From Sulfurovaceae bacterium (GTDB lineage: Bacteria > Campylobacterota > Campylobacteria > Campylobacterales > Sulfurovaceae), in NCBI GenBank assembly GCA_028715055.1, contig JAQTLE010000001.1, positions 186,001-250,000 of the forward strand: a DNA stretch of 64,000 nt, given 5' to 3'. Position 1 is the stretch's first letter. Each line of letters begins with the position of its first letter. Shown here piece after piece: positions 9,051 through 18,525 of the stretch. The notes below the pieces were generated by a model. The model did no database searches. It was not told the DNA's origin and saw nothing but the letters and a program-made list of their open reading frames with translations. Position numbers and translations under genes: made by a program.

Positions 9051-9830
9051 CTATAATATAATCTCCGGATATTCACTTGATCTAGTATTTGCAAGCGCAG
9101 ATGTTGACATTCCTTTGACAGTATATACAAATGATATTTTTGGTGTATCAGTATCATTTTTATTTGCACGATGAAGCAGAGAACAGTGAAACAGTACCAC
9201 ATCGCCTTTGTGAAGATTGTAACTCATTTTTGTTTTTATAAGTTCTTGGTTTTTTGGCAAGTCATCTTTGAAATACTCTTTTTCATCAAACTGATTTTCA
9301 TCAAATTTCATGCGATGGCTTCCCGGTATGAATTCTAATACACCGTTAGCATTGTACTCTTCGCCCAAAGCTAGCCAGATGCTCACTAGATTATCATTAC
9401 TATAACGCCAATATCGTCTATCTTGATGCCATTTTGTTTGTGTACTTACATAGGGCAATTTGGTCATAATGGAATTATGGTGTGCTAACGTAATTACCAC
9501 CTTGTCATTTAGTACTTGTTCCAATATCGGACGAATTTTCTCATCTTCCATCCATTCTTTGAATACTACGTCTCTGCTATAAACTTGTCTTAAACGACGC
9601 ACAGGAGCGTCTTCTTCTTGCGGCATGCTACAGTAATCAGCTACCTCGGTACGGTATTCTTTGGATTTTGCATCATATCCGATTTCTGTTTCGATAGGCT
9701 CAATGCGGTGTTTTAGATGGGCTTTAGCAATATCTAGTATAGCTTCACATTGTCCATCAGATACAAATTTTGGTAAAATCAAAAAGCCGTTTTCTTTAAA
9801 TTGTGCTAATTGTTCGTCTGTGAGTTTCAT
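9051..9830 (-). CDS. Phytanoyl-CoA dioxygenase (PhyH) family oxygenase
   Basis: Putative Fe(II)/2-oxoglutarate-dependent hydroxylase of the PhyH family. Iron ligands are likely His135 and Asp137 (KWHQDRRYW) with distal His220 (HCSLLHRANKN), and Lys231 in PKISF may bind 2-oxoglutarate where many relatives have arginine. FIPGSHR is a typical family stretch. The length (259) is normal. It stands alone between trxA and yraN, with no ectoine, halogenation or lipid genes nearby, so the substrate is unknown. The ribosome site is weak. Confidence 0.8.
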   Translation of the reverse strand: MKLTDEQLAQFKENGFLILPKFVSDGQCEAILDIAKAHLKHRIEPIETEIGYDAKSKEYRTEVADYCSMPQEEDAPVRRLRQVYSRDVVFKEWMEDEKIRPILEQVLNDKVVITLAHHNSIMTKLPYVSTQTKWHQDRRYWRYSNDNLVSIWLALGEEYNANGVLEFIPGSHRMKFDENQFDEKEYFKDDLPKNQELIKTKMSYNLHKGDVVLFHCSLLHRANKNDTDTPKISFVYTVKGMSTSALANTRSSEYPEIIL

Positions 9831-9874
9831 TTTTCTACTTTAATTAAAATTATCAATATTATAATCCATTTTGT

Positions 9875-10222
9875 TTAAAGTGTAATATTTTCTATCAGCT
9901 CTATATCACCTTTTCGGATTATCAGGGCATCGATACTAAAAGCCATATCAAGTTTACGTTCTTTCATATAGTAATATGCAGAATTTATCACTTTGCGAAG
10001 CTTTGCCGGTGTAACATTGTACACAGGATCAAAGTCCGCTCCGGCACTCTTGACTTCAATGAAGCGAAGTACGCCGTTTTTGGAGGCTATAATGTCGATC
10101 TCGCCAAGTTTGCGTGCGTAATAGTTTCGTGTTATTATTGCAAATCCTTGGCTTTCCAAAAACTCTGTAGCTATTGTTTCGTTAGCATTTCCGATGGAAG
10201 TAGTAGTATTATTTGACATCAT
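9875..10222 (-). CDS. yraN: YraN/UPF0102 family endonuclease-fold protein
   Basis: Small UPF0102 protein with a Holliday-junction-resolvase-like nuclease fold; its cellular role is not settled. The core motifs are ARKLGEIDIIA (about residues 38-48) and LRFIEVKS (about 53-60), supplying the E, D and ExK acidic and basic residues. At 115 residues it is typical. Its start lies 14 bases inside the 3' end of the formate dehydrogenase gene, with two consecutive ATG codons available, so it is translationally linked to that gene. Confidence 0.85.
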   Translation of the reverse strand: MMSNNTTTSIGNANETIATEFLESQGFAIITRNYYARKLGEIDIIASKNGVLRFIEVKSAGADFDPVYNVTPAKLRKVINSAYYYMKERKLDMAFSIDALIIRKGDIELIENITL

Positions 10223-12302
10223 TTTGTGGAATTACTTCTACTCTAAGTGATTTGAATTTTGCTGTCATTACAAGCTCATCATGCTCATCTCCAAAGAGCA
10301 TATTTATATTAGAATTCGCATGATGGAATGTACAAAATAGTGTTTTAGCTCTCACTTTGTCGGTGCATCTTACTGTCAAAGGCTTAGTTGTCCCATGCTC
10401 AGTTTTTAATATTACCAAATTGCTCCCAAAGATATTTTCAGCTTCAATTGGAGCTAAAAGTACATCTTCGCTGTATTGATCATTCAGTCTAGGGCTCTCT
10501 TTGGTTTGGGCTGCGTTGTTGTAATGCACCAAAGTCCTGCCGGTAGTGAGATAATATCCATCCAAACTATCATCATAAAATTTTTTCTCTAATATCTCTT
10601 GTACCATACCGCGAATTTTGTAAGTATGATAATGAAATTCTCCAAGTCCATCTGGAGTGCGGAAATCCAGCAAATGAAGCACTGGTGTATCTTCATGATG
10701 GATAGGCCATTGCATACCCCTTTTTCTATGCCGTTCAAGACGGTAATATGCTGCTCCTGAAAATCTGCGATGAGCGACTTTGGTTACTTCATCCCATACT
10801 TCTTCGCTAGAATTATAATCAAAATCACCGCCCATTTTCTGATCTATCATCGTAAGTACTTCCCAGTCATCCGGCAATGGCGACTCTACGAGAGGTTGTG
10901 ATAGATGCAGTCTTCTCATAGCATTGACATACACCCCGGTTTTTTCATAAGCACTTCTTACGCCTATGACAATGTCGGCAGCTTTTGCAATTTCGGTCAT
11001 AAATAGCTCTTGCACCATAAGAAATTCCAAATTTTGCAGTGCTTTTGTAGTTTTATTTACATTTGGATGAACATGTAATATATCTTCACCGACATTTAGC
11101 ACAGCTTTTATGCGGCCTTCTATCATCTCGTTTATGAGTTGAGGGGTCATCAAGCCTTCTTTGGCTGGCTGTTGATAATCAGGTGCAAAATAAGGCAGAC
11201 ACCCCATATCGCAAGCTCCTTGTACATTGTTCTGTCCTCTAAGCGGCATCAGCCCGGCTCCACTCTTGCCTATATTACCCGTCATCATAGCCAGATGGGT
11301 TATTGCCATTACTGCATAGGAGCCGTCCAAATGTTCAGTGATACCAAGACCCCAAAATATCATGGATTTTTTGACCGCATATTCACGTGCGATATTAGGT
11401 ATCATTTTTGCTAAATATTCATAACCTTCTATATTTTTGCAAAATGCTGGATTGGCATAAGGGTCATTCAAGATCTTATTTTTAAATTCTTCAAATCCTT
11501 TCGTGCGGTGAGCAAGAAAACTCTCATCATACAACTCTTCATCGATGATAACATATGCCATCATATTTAGTATGAGCAGATTGGCTTCATATGGTATGAT
11601 GCAGTGATGTTTAGCATATTTGGATAGTTTGGTGTGACGCACATCGATGAGAGCTAGATTGTTGTGTGTCTTTGCCATATCGACTATACGATTTGCTATG
11701 ATCGGGTGAGCGTCTATTGTATTAGAGCCTATGACTACCATAAATTCACACTCATAAATGTCATTATATGGATTAGTAGCTGCGCCTTCGCCTATAGTGG
11801 TTCTCATACCTTTTAGGCTTGGAGAGTGACATATCCTGGCACAGTTGTCTATATGAGGAGAATCCATACTTTGCCTACAAAATTTTTGCAGCAGATAAGC
11901 ACTCTCGCAGTTTGTTCTAGCCCCGCCTATCGCACAAAAGCTCTCTCCACCATAAGTAGCTTTGATCTCATTTAGTTTGAGAGCGGCAATATTGGTTGCC
12001 GTATCTAAATCACATTTATAATAAACGTCATCATATTCTTCCAGCTTAGAAGAAACAACCTCATAAATAGTGGGATTTTTGGCTAGAAAAGATTTTTTTA
12101 CCAAGGGTGCAGTTATACGATTCGGCGAACTCACAAAGTCGTATCCACTCTTACCTTTTATGCAAAGTTTTCCTTGGGAAACTACTCCTTCTTTGTGAGC
12201 AAATATCCTTTTTATTTCATTATTTTCAACTACGCCTATTATGTCGCATCCTACTCCGCAGTAAGTGCAAACGCTTTCAATTTCCTTAGTATTGTGTATC
12301 AT
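10209..12302 (-). CDS. Molybdopterin oxidoreductase, Cys-type formate dehydrogenase catalytic subunit-like
   Basis: Member of the DMSO-reductase superfamily, most like formate dehydrogenase alpha subunits: formate to CO2 at a bis-MGD Mo/W centre. The N-terminal [4Fe-4S] ligands are Cys12, Cys15, Cys19 and Cys47. The metal ligand is Cys158 followed by His159 in CARICHSPS. The Cys-His pair is the formate dehydrogenase pattern, whereas nitrate reductases have Cys-Met. At 697 residues it resembles short FdhF-type proteins. There is no Tat motif, no electron-transfer subunit and no accessory gene nearby, so the partner is unknown. It lies 19 bases after the restriction-modification gene and overlaps yraN. 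Confidence 0.8.
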   Translation of the reverse strand: MIHNTKEIESVCTYCGVGCDIIGVVENNEIKRIFAHKEGVVSQGKLCIKGKSGYDFVSSPNRITAPLVKKSFLAKNPTIYEVVSSKLEEYDDVYYKCDLDTATNIAALKLNEIKATYGGESFCAIGGARTNCESAYLLQKFCRQSMDSPHIDNCARICHSPSLKGMRTTIGEGAATNPYNDIYECEFMVVIGSNTIDAHPIIANRIVDMAKTHNNLALIDVRHTKLSKYAKHHCIIPYEANLLILNMMAYVIIDEELYDESFLAHRTKGFEEFKNKILNDPYANPAFCKNIEGYEYLAKMIPNIAREYAVKKSMIFWGLGITEHLDGSYAVMAITHLAMMTGNIGKSGAGLMPLRGQNNVQGACDMGCLPYFAPDYQQPAKEGLMTPQLINEMIEGRIKAVLNVGEDILHVHPNVNKTTKALQNLEFLMVQELFMTEIAKAADIVIGVRSAYEKTGVYVNAMRRLHLSQPLVESPLPDDWEVLTMIDQKMGGDFDYNSSEEVWDEVTKVAHRRFSGAAYYRLERHRKRGMQWPIHHEDTPVLHLLDFRTPDGLGEFHYHTYKIRGMVQEILEKKFYDDSLDGYYLTTGRTLVHYNNAAQTKESPRLNDQYSEDVLLAPIEAENIFGSNLVILKTEHGTTKPLTVRCTDKVRAKTLFCTFHHANSNINMLFGDEHDELVMTAKFKSLRVEVIPQNDVK

Positions 12303-12321
12303 TTTATATGTCTTCTCTCAT

Positions 12322-15300
12322 TTATAAATACTTTTTCAAAATCGCTTCTTTTTGCTTTGGTATTTCGGCAATTTCTTTTTCTAAAATAGTTATTTTTTCT
12401 TCAATTTTTTCTATTTCAGAAACAATCTTTTGCTGTTCTGTAAGTGGAGGAAGAAAAATTTCAAAATTTTTAATTTTTTCTTGAGATAAATTATCTCTAG
12501 CAACCCCTGTTCTAGCATTCAATAAATCTTCATATTGTAGTTTTAGATGGTAATATAAAAATTCAGGCAAATATTTCTCATTAGGCAAAACTCCACAAAT
12601 TGCCTGATTCGTAGAAGATTCAAATCTAAGAATACCAACTTGTCCACCTGTTGCTCCATACATTGCTATCAAAACCGTATTTATAGGAAATAATTTTGCA
12701 CTAGATTTTTTTAGTCCAATCTCAGAAATATAATTTTCTGTTTTATAAATATTGCCTTGACGAACCTCACCACTATTAAGCCATGGTATTGTAGGGTTTT
12801 CATAATATTCCGATTTTGTTCTTAATGGAGTTCCGCCAGAAGAAGTTTCTGCTAATTGTCCAATTTTAATTTTAGGAAATTTATTGAAAACTGAATCTTT
12901 AAAGGTTTTTTCTAAAGATTTATTTAAATTCTCCATATCCACTTTCACTTTCTTCTCTTTAGCCTCTAAAACTTCAATTTCATCTACGATTTTTTGCTGA
13001 ATGTCGAGCGGTGGGAGAGAGATTTTCAAAGAGTTAAAAGTTTCAATTTCAAGATTTTTTTGTGCAACACCTTGACCACACAAATAAACTCTCTCTTGAT
13101 TTAAGAATAAATATTGATTTAAGTAATCTTGATTTAGAACAGACGAATCAGATGTATTTAGTGTTAATCCTGAATCATTTAGGAAAAACTTTCCAGATAC
13201 ATACCTGACACATTTTGGTGACATTCCAAATCTTGAAATTATAAAAACATCTTCTCTATTATAATCGTTTGATTTGAAAGTTTCTCCTCCGCCTCCATAG
13301 ACAGGGTAAACACTGCCTTGCGCAGTTTTTTTTACTATACGAGTTCCATAGTCAATCATTGAAACTTCACCAAGTTTTTTCAGTTGCCACTTACTTTCGA
13401 TTTTTATTTTTTTTTTAATCGAAAGTGAGATGTTTTTCTCAAATTCTACTCTATCAAACGTGAGCATATCTACCAAATGATGACGACTTACATTGTTTCG
13501 CATCGCTTCATCTATTGGAGTTTCAAAATCGCCTTCAAATGCTTTGTAGATGTATGTGCTTGCCTTGGTCGGATTGTCAAAAACATTAGGATCAAATAGC
13601 ATTGTGCAGTCTTCTATATTTTTACCTCTTTGTATTGGATGAATCCCTTCGCTTCCTCTACGGTTAGAAAATTCATAACCTAAAAAGCGTTTTTCTGCAT
13701 CTTTTTCACCGCTTTTTATCAGTACTACTTTTTGTGGATAGGCAAGAATGAAATAGTAGAGTTTTTCAGCCTCTCGTTCTAATAATAGATTCCAAAACTC
13801 TTTGTCATTTTTGGCTTTTAGCTTTTTACGATATTCAGTATAAATTTCATGTTTTGCTATATTTTCATTTGGCTCTTTTTTGAGCATAGATATATAGTCA
13901 TTAAGCGAAATATTTTCCCAAACATAGTTTATGTATTTGCTTACAGGTTTTTCAATTCCGTTCAAAGTTACATCTTGTAAATTATTAAAGAATTTTTCTA
14001 CTGAAATTTTGAGATTTATGCTTTCGTAATTGTTTCTTCTTCTCAAAAACAATGTAACCGTATTGGTTCCTGTCGCCATAAAGGTATTGGAGCCTAGTTC
14101 TGCAATACCTACAATTTCAAAATATTGCAAGATTATTTCTCTAGTTTTGGCATATATGCCAGTGTTGCTGAGTATGGAACTAGGAAGTATAATACCAGCT
14201 ACACCACCATCTTTTAAGAGTTGTTTGGTTCGCTCAACAAATAAGCACTCAATCTCTGAGCTATTGTCGGTAAGTTTGTCATATAATTCAAAATCATTCT
14301 CTTTGTAGTATTCGCGTGATGCATTTTTAAATGCTGATACCGAATATGGTGGATTAGATACTATGATATCGAATTGTTTGTTTTCTTGCGGGAAATCTTT
14401 GTCTTTAATAAGTAGCTTGCCTTTGTAGTCAGGATGACCAAAATGAGCTAAGCCATCAGAATGAATTACATTTGCAAGTCCATCGCCATGTAAATAACAA
14501 CCAACTTTGCCGACCTTAACAAGTCTATAATCTTTTTCTATGCCGTATATATAGTCGATGGCCCAAGCAAAATGTTCATTTTGCCAGTTTCTTATCTTTG
14601 TAGCTATGCTCGGATGATATTTTGTATCGTCTTTGTTATTGATAAGTCTTTGTATCTCATGCATTGTTTCTGTAAGAAAATGACCGCTGCCTGCAGCATA
14701 ATCCATAACATACGGCAATAAGGTATCGTTTGCTATTTTTGCAGATACTAATTTATTTTCTAAAATTTTATCTATCGGTAAGCTCTTTATCACAAATTGT
14801 GCAACGGGTACGGGTGTAAAGAATTGACCTGATTCTTGTTTTAGACCAGTGGTTAGCAGAAGCTCAAAAAAATCTGATAAATATTGTTGTTTTTTTGTAT
14901 ATCTGAGTTTGTAACCTTGCAAAAGCTCTACTATCTCTTTTACAACAATTGCATTTTGATTAAATGATTCTTCATCATATACATCTTTTATAGCAAATTC
15001 ATTGTTTTTTTCAAGTCTTATTTTTTTAAATTCTTCTAATATAGGATCTCTTTGTTCGTCCGTTAGATAAGGGAATTTATTTCTAAATTCTGTTTCACTA
15101 AAATCTGTGACGACTTTTTCCAAAAATTCATACATACCATTTTTGTATAAATCCGTTAATCGTAACTGAAAGCTTCTATGATTATCATGTTCTAACCATT
15201 GAAAGCCAAGTTCATTATGCGTACCGTTATTGATGTATTCATCGTATATCTTACATAAAAAAAGTGTAAATATGCGGTTAAACGCATTGCCTTTATCTGA

Positions 15301-16014
15301 TACTACATTGTGTCTTAGAATTTCTAAAAATCTATTAAAAATAAAACTACTATCTTCTTGTTTTATTTCTTCAAGATCATTGATGGTTAATGCTTTGCTT
15401 TCAAAATCATAGGGTTTTGCCCAACTATCAAAAACCCCATTGTCTTTTGTGAGCTTATTCCATTTGTCATAAAAATCTCTGACATCACCATTTCTATAAT
15501 CTTCTTCAATTCTCACAATCTCATTTTTGTAGATTATTTGATTATTTTTAAATTCTGAAGCATAGAGCATAATAATATCTGGTTTATTGCTAAATTTAAA
15601 ATATGTGAAGAGCTGTCCGCCATCTTTTTTCATGCGGTTAAATTCTTTATCAAACTCTTTGCCATATGTTTTGCATTCGATTAATAAATATTCAGTTCCA
15701 TCATCATGGGTGACACAAATATCCAGTCTTCCTGAAAATCCATGTCCAGCAGGATATACTTTCTCTAATTGAATGTTTTCAGGTTTGTATCCTGTTTCAA
15801 GCAAGCGATTTGCACATTCTAAAACAACCCAATCCTCTGGTTTTACAATGTTTTGAGTAAATTTATCATATACTTTAATCTTGCCACCATAATTGATAAT
15901 GTTATTTTCTGTATCTATTTCTATAAAATAATTATTTTGATATGATTTTATATATTTGTCTGCAGTATTTTCTTTTGGTTGAAAACCAAGAGCGAACAAT
16001 AATTTTTTATTCAT
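12322..16014 (-). CDS. Single-chain restriction-modification-specificity protein (Type IIB/IIG or fused Type I)
   Basis: A 1230-residue protein combining nuclease, adenine methyltransferase and DNA specificity. The N-terminal HsdR-like nuclease has Asp98 in GRLDI, Glu113 and Lys115 in LIECK, and GGQLFTYF (a QxxxY motif). The HsdM-like part has SGQFFTP (about 395), DYAAGSGHF (motif I, about 440) and SNPPYS (motif IV, about 555). Two HsdS-type target-recognition domains (about 870-1060 and 1065-1230) end in the ISLPPL / IFLPPL coiled-coil segments. No helicase domain or partner gene is present, as in AloI-type enzymes. I choose the ATG at 16014 (GGAGG six bases upstream); an ATG at 16032 is in frame but lacks a site. 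An A10 tract lies at the M-S junction. Confidence 0.88.
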   Translation of the reverse strand: MNKKLLFALGFQPKENTADKYIKSYQNNYFIEIDTENNIINYGGKIKVYDKFTQNIVKPEDWVVLECANRLLETGYKPENIQLEKVYPAGHGFSGRLDICVTHDDGTEYLLIECKTYGKEFDKEFNRMKKDGGQLFTYFKFSNKPDIIMLYASEFKNNQIIYKNEIVRIEEDYRNGDVRDFYDKWNKLTKDNGVFDSWAKPYDFESKALTINDLEEIKQEDSSFIFNRFLEILRHNVVSDKGNAFNRIFTLFLCKIYDEYINNGTHNELGFQWLEHDNHRSFQLRLTDLYKNGMYEFLEKVVTDFSETEFRNKFPYLTDEQRDPILEEFKKIRLEKNNEFAIKDVYDEESFNQNAIVVKEIVELLQGYKLRYTKKQQYLSDFFELLLTTGLKQESGQFFTPVPVAQFVIKSLPIDKILENKLVSAKIANDTLLPYVMDYAAGSGHFLTETMHEIQRLINNKDDTKYHPSIATKIRNWQNEHFAWAIDYIYGIEKDYRLVKVGKVGCYLHGDGLANVIHSDGLAHFGHPDYKGKLLIKDKDFPQENKQFDIIVSNPPYSVSAFKNASREYYKENDFELYDKLTDNSSEIECLFVERTKQLLKDGGVAGIILPSSILSNTGIYAKTREIILQYFEIVGIAELGSNTFMATGTNTVTLFLRRRNNYESINLKISVEKFFNNLQDVTLNGIEKPVSKYINYVWENISLNDYISMLKKEPNENIAKHEIYTEYRKKLKAKNDKEFWNLLLEREAEKLYYFILAYPQKVVLIKSGEKDAEKRFLGYEFSNRRGSEGIHPIQRGKNIEDCTMLFDPNVFDNPTKASTYIYKAFEGDFETPIDEAMRNNVSRHHLVDMLTFDRVEFEKNISLSIKKKIKIESKWQLKKLGEVSMIDYGTRIVKKTAQGSVYPVYGGGGETFKSNDYNREDVFIISRFGMSPKCVRYVSGKFFLNDSGLTLNTSDSSVLNQDYLNQYLFLNQERVYLCGQGVAQKNLEIETFNSLKISLPPLDIQQKIVDEIEVLEAKEKKVKVDMENLNKSLEKTFKDSVFNKFPKIKIGQLAETSSGGTPLRTKSEYYENPTIPWLNSGEVRQGNIYKTENYISEIGLKKSSAKLFPINTVLIAMYGATGGQVGILRFESSTNQAICGVLPNEKYLPEFLYYHLKLQYEDLLNARTGVARDNLSQEKIKNFEIFLPPLTEQQKIVSEIEKIEEKITILEKEIAEIPKQKEAILKKYL
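13393..13426. repeat. Inverted repeat around a poly-A/T10 tract inside the R-M-S gene
   Basis: ACTTTCGATT (13393-13402) and AATCGAAAGT (13417-13426) are perfect 10-bp inverted arms, and the 14-base spacer ends in ten T (13407-13416), ten A on the coding strand. On the coding strand the tract encodes the lysines of SIKKKIKIES at about residue 866, where the methylase part ends and the specificity part begins. Confidence 0.85.
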
Positions 16015-16086
16015 CCCGATCCTCCATACCAAATTTTATTTATGATATCAAAAATCAACTAAAAAATGGGTCAAATTGTCATATTT

Positions 16087-16584
16087 TTACTTAAAATTAC
16101 CAAACACGAGGGGAGCATTTAATTCTAATGTTTTAACTTCTGCAATTACCTTTTGCAGATCATCTATCTTAGCTCCACTTACTCGTACTTCATCGCCTTG
16201 GATGGATGGTGTAACTTTGAGTTTGAGGTCTTTGATAGCCTTAACTATCTTTTTGGCTTCATCTTGTTCTATGCTGTCTACAATGCGGTATATAAATTTA
16301 ACATTGCCGCCGCTCATGCCTTCATTTTTGACTTCTTGGAGAGCTTTCCCAGCAATATTCCTCTTAATTAGTTTGGCTATCAGTATATCTTTTAGAGCGT
16401 CTATTTTTTGTTCGCTAGAGCTACTGAGCGTTACTGTTTTTGCCTTTTCATTCAGTTCAATGTCAGCTACCAATCCTTTGAAATCAAATCTGGTATCTAC
16501 CTCTTTTTTTGCCTGAATAATAGCATTTTTCATCTCCATCATATCTAACTTAGCCGATATATCAAAATAGTGATCTTTTGCCAT
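16087..16584 (-). CDS. yajQ: YajQ family nucleotide-binding protein
   Basis: UPF0234/YajQ protein, a two-domain fold that binds nucleotides (c-di-GMP in some relatives); the role here is inferred only from family. The N-terminal signature is DISAKLDMMEMKNAI, then the RFDFKG motif near residue 33, and the C-terminal PSIQGDEVRVSGAKIDDLQ. The 165 residues are full length. AAAGGC precedes the ATG. It is divergent from amrS across a 151-bp spacer and lies upstream of the restriction gene on the same strand with a 72-bp gap. Confidence 0.93.
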   Translation of the reverse strand: MAKDHYFDISAKLDMMEMKNAIIQAKKEVDTRFDFKGLVADIELNEKAKTVTLSSSSEQKIDALKDILIAKLIKRNIAGKALQEVKNEGMSGGNVKFIYRIVDSIEQDEAKKIVKAIKDLKLKVTPSIQGDEVRVSGAKIDDLQKVIAEVKTLELNAPLVFGNFK

Positions 16585-16735
16585 TATGTGCCTTTTTTAT
16601 CTCTTTAATTTTAGATTATTATACCCTTGTAAACTTTGAAATTAGATAAATTTGACATTTCCAAAATTATGTGTTATTATACAAGAAAGTTGAGCCAAGT
16701 GTTATAAAACAAACTCGTAAAAAAGAGGTGTTCAT

Positions 16736-17722
16736 ATGGTTTATTCTAGAAAAGAAAAAGATAAAATTGTTTGTCTTTTGTGCCGTCATTATTGTCATCT
16801 AAAAGAAGGACAAGTAGGAATATGCGGTATCAATAAAAACGAAAACGGCGAACATAAAAACTTAGTTTATGGCCATCCTGTCGCTCTCCATGTAGATCCA
16901 GTCGAAAAAAAACCTTTATATCATTTTTTACCAGGAACCAAAGTACTTTCTTTTGGTACTATAGGGTGCAATTTTAAATGCCCGTTTTGTCAGAACTGGG
17001 ATATTTCACAAGAACAAGAAGTAAACAAAAATATCAAAGTCACTCCCGAACAAATGGTATCTTTGGCCTTAGAACAAGGCGCCAAATCCATAGCATATAC
17101 CTATAACGAACCCACTACCTTCTATCCGTATGCAAAAGATATCGGGGTGATCGCCAAAGCAAAAGGCTTGAAGAATATTTTTGTAAGTAATGGGTATGAA
17201 TCCCCGGAAGTCATAGAAGATATGGCAAGCTGGGTAGATGCTGCCAATATTGATCTTAAAAGCTGGAAAGATGAGTATTACAAAAAATCGCTCAAAGGCG
17301 GGCTAGAAGAAGTAAAAGATACTCTTAAAAGAATGGTTTCCAAAGGAATATGGGTGGAAGTTACTACATTGATCATTGAAGGTGAGAATGATAGCGACGA
17401 AGACTTAAAGGGAATGGCATCGTTTATTGCCAATGAATTGGGCAAGCATGTTCCTTGGCATCTGAGTGCCTTTTTCCCAAACTACAAAATGCTTGATCAC
17501 GAAAGTACAAAACTAGAAACACTTCTGCGTGCAGAAAAAATAGGCAAAGAAGCCGGATTGAAATACGTTTATTTAGGCAATGTTCCTTTGCGCAGCGATA
17601 CACATTGTCCTAATTGTAATGAATTGCTCATAGATCGTACAGGCTATAAAATCGATTTAAATAAACTACAGAATGGACATTGTCCAAAATGCAATACACT
17701 AATCGAAGGAGTGTGGAAATGA
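16736..17722 (+). CDS. amrS: AmmeMemoRadiSam system radical SAM enzyme
   Basis: Radical SAM protein of the AmmeMemoRadiSam set, resembling pyruvate-formate-lyase activases; the reaction is unknown. The [4Fe-4S]-binding CNFKCPFC is at about residues 79-86. Extra cysteine pairs occur at both ends: CLLCRHYC near the N-terminus, and CPNC and CPKC at the C-terminus, likely metal sites. At 328 residues it is typical. GAGGTG lies before the ATG. The stop overlaps the amrB start by ATGA, so the two are coupled. The third member, an AMMECR1 protein, is not in this window. Confidence 0.92.
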   Translation: MVYSRKEKDKIVCLLCRHYCHLKEGQVGICGINKNENGEHKNLVYGHPVALHVDPVEKKPLYHFLPGTKVLSFGTIGCNFKCPFCQNWDISQEQEVNKNIKVTPEQMVSLALEQGAKSIAYTYNEPTTFYPYAKDIGVIAKAKGLKNIFVSNGYESPEVIEDMASWVDAANIDLKSWKDEYYKKSLKGGLEEVKDTLKRMVSKGIWVEVTTLIIEGENDSDEDLKGMASFIANELGKHVPWHLSAFFPNYKMLDHESTKLETLLRAEKIGKEAGLKYVYLGNVPLRSDTHCPNCNELLIDRTGYKIDLNKLQNGHCPKCNTLIEGVWK

Positions 17723-18516
17723 GTATTAGAAAAAGTGCAGTTGCCGGACAATTCTATCCAGCAGACCCCAAAGAAATAAGCTCAATGTTCGAACATTATA
17801 ATCAAATATTGGATACTCATTTACTAGATAAAACAATATTGGAAAAAAAACCAAGAGCGATCATAGTGCCACACGCAGGATATGTTTATTCTGCATTTAC
17901 AGCCAATATCGCTTTTAGATTATTACAAAATACAGACGCAAAACGAATAGTTGTCATAGGCCCAAGTCATCGTGTTTATCTTAGAGGTACTAGTATATCG
18001 GATTTTGATGAGTATGAAACTCCTTTTGGTATGATTCATATTGATAAAAATTTGGTTCATGAACTTAGAGAGAAATTTGAATTAGATTTTGCACCAGATG
18101 CTCATCATGAGCATAGCACAGAAGTGCAGATGCCTTTTGTCAAAAAATATGATAAAGAAGCTTTAGCTGTTGAATTGGTTTATGGCGATGAAAATCCGGC
18201 CAAATTGGCAAAAGTAATAGAATATCTGTTAGATGACCCTCAAACTGTAATAGTAATTAGTACAGACTTAAGTCACTATTATGATATAAATAAAGCAAAT
18301 AAACTCGACCACATATGCCTGGAAGCTGTAGAAAATTTGGATATTGATATGCTGAACCAAGGATGCGAAGCATGCGGAAAGATAGGTATTGAGGCTATGC
18401 TGATAGCTGCCAAAGCAAAATTATTGAAACCGGTTTTGCTTGATTATCGTACGAGCGCAGATGCAAGTAAAGATAAGTCGCAAGTTGTCGGTTATATGAG
18501 CGCTGCTTTTATATAG
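17719..18516 (+). CDS. amrB: AmmeMemoRadiSam system protein B (Memo family)
   Basis: Memo-family protein, related in fold to class III extradiol dioxygenases; its biochemical function in bacteria is unproven. Visible metal-site-like residues are in IVPHAGYVYS (about residue 50), GPSHRVY (about 80), HSTEVQMPF (about 128) and STDLSHYY (about 182). The 265-residue length is usual. I place the start at 17719, overlapping the amrS stop, with AGGAG upstream; an earlier in-frame Met at 17680 would lie deep in amrS and lacks a site. Confidence 0.92.
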   Translation: MSIRKSAVAGQFYPADPKEISSMFEHYNQILDTHLLDKTILEKKPRAIIVPHAGYVYSAFTANIAFRLLQNTDAKRIVVIGPSHRVYLRGTSISDFDEYETPFGMIHIDKNLVHELREKFELDFAPDAHHEHSTEVQMPFVKKYDKEALAVELVYGDENPAKLAKVIEYLLDDPQTVIVISTDLSHYYDINKANKLDHICLEAVENLDIDMLNQGCEACGKIGIEAMLIAAKAKLLKPVLLDYRTSADASKDKSQVVGYMSAAFI

Positions 18517-18525
18517 GATGAAAAA

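Noticed and set aside
16076-16516. Plus-strand open frame of 146 codons
   Set aside because: Exact antisense of yajQ, and composition reflects the complementary strand.
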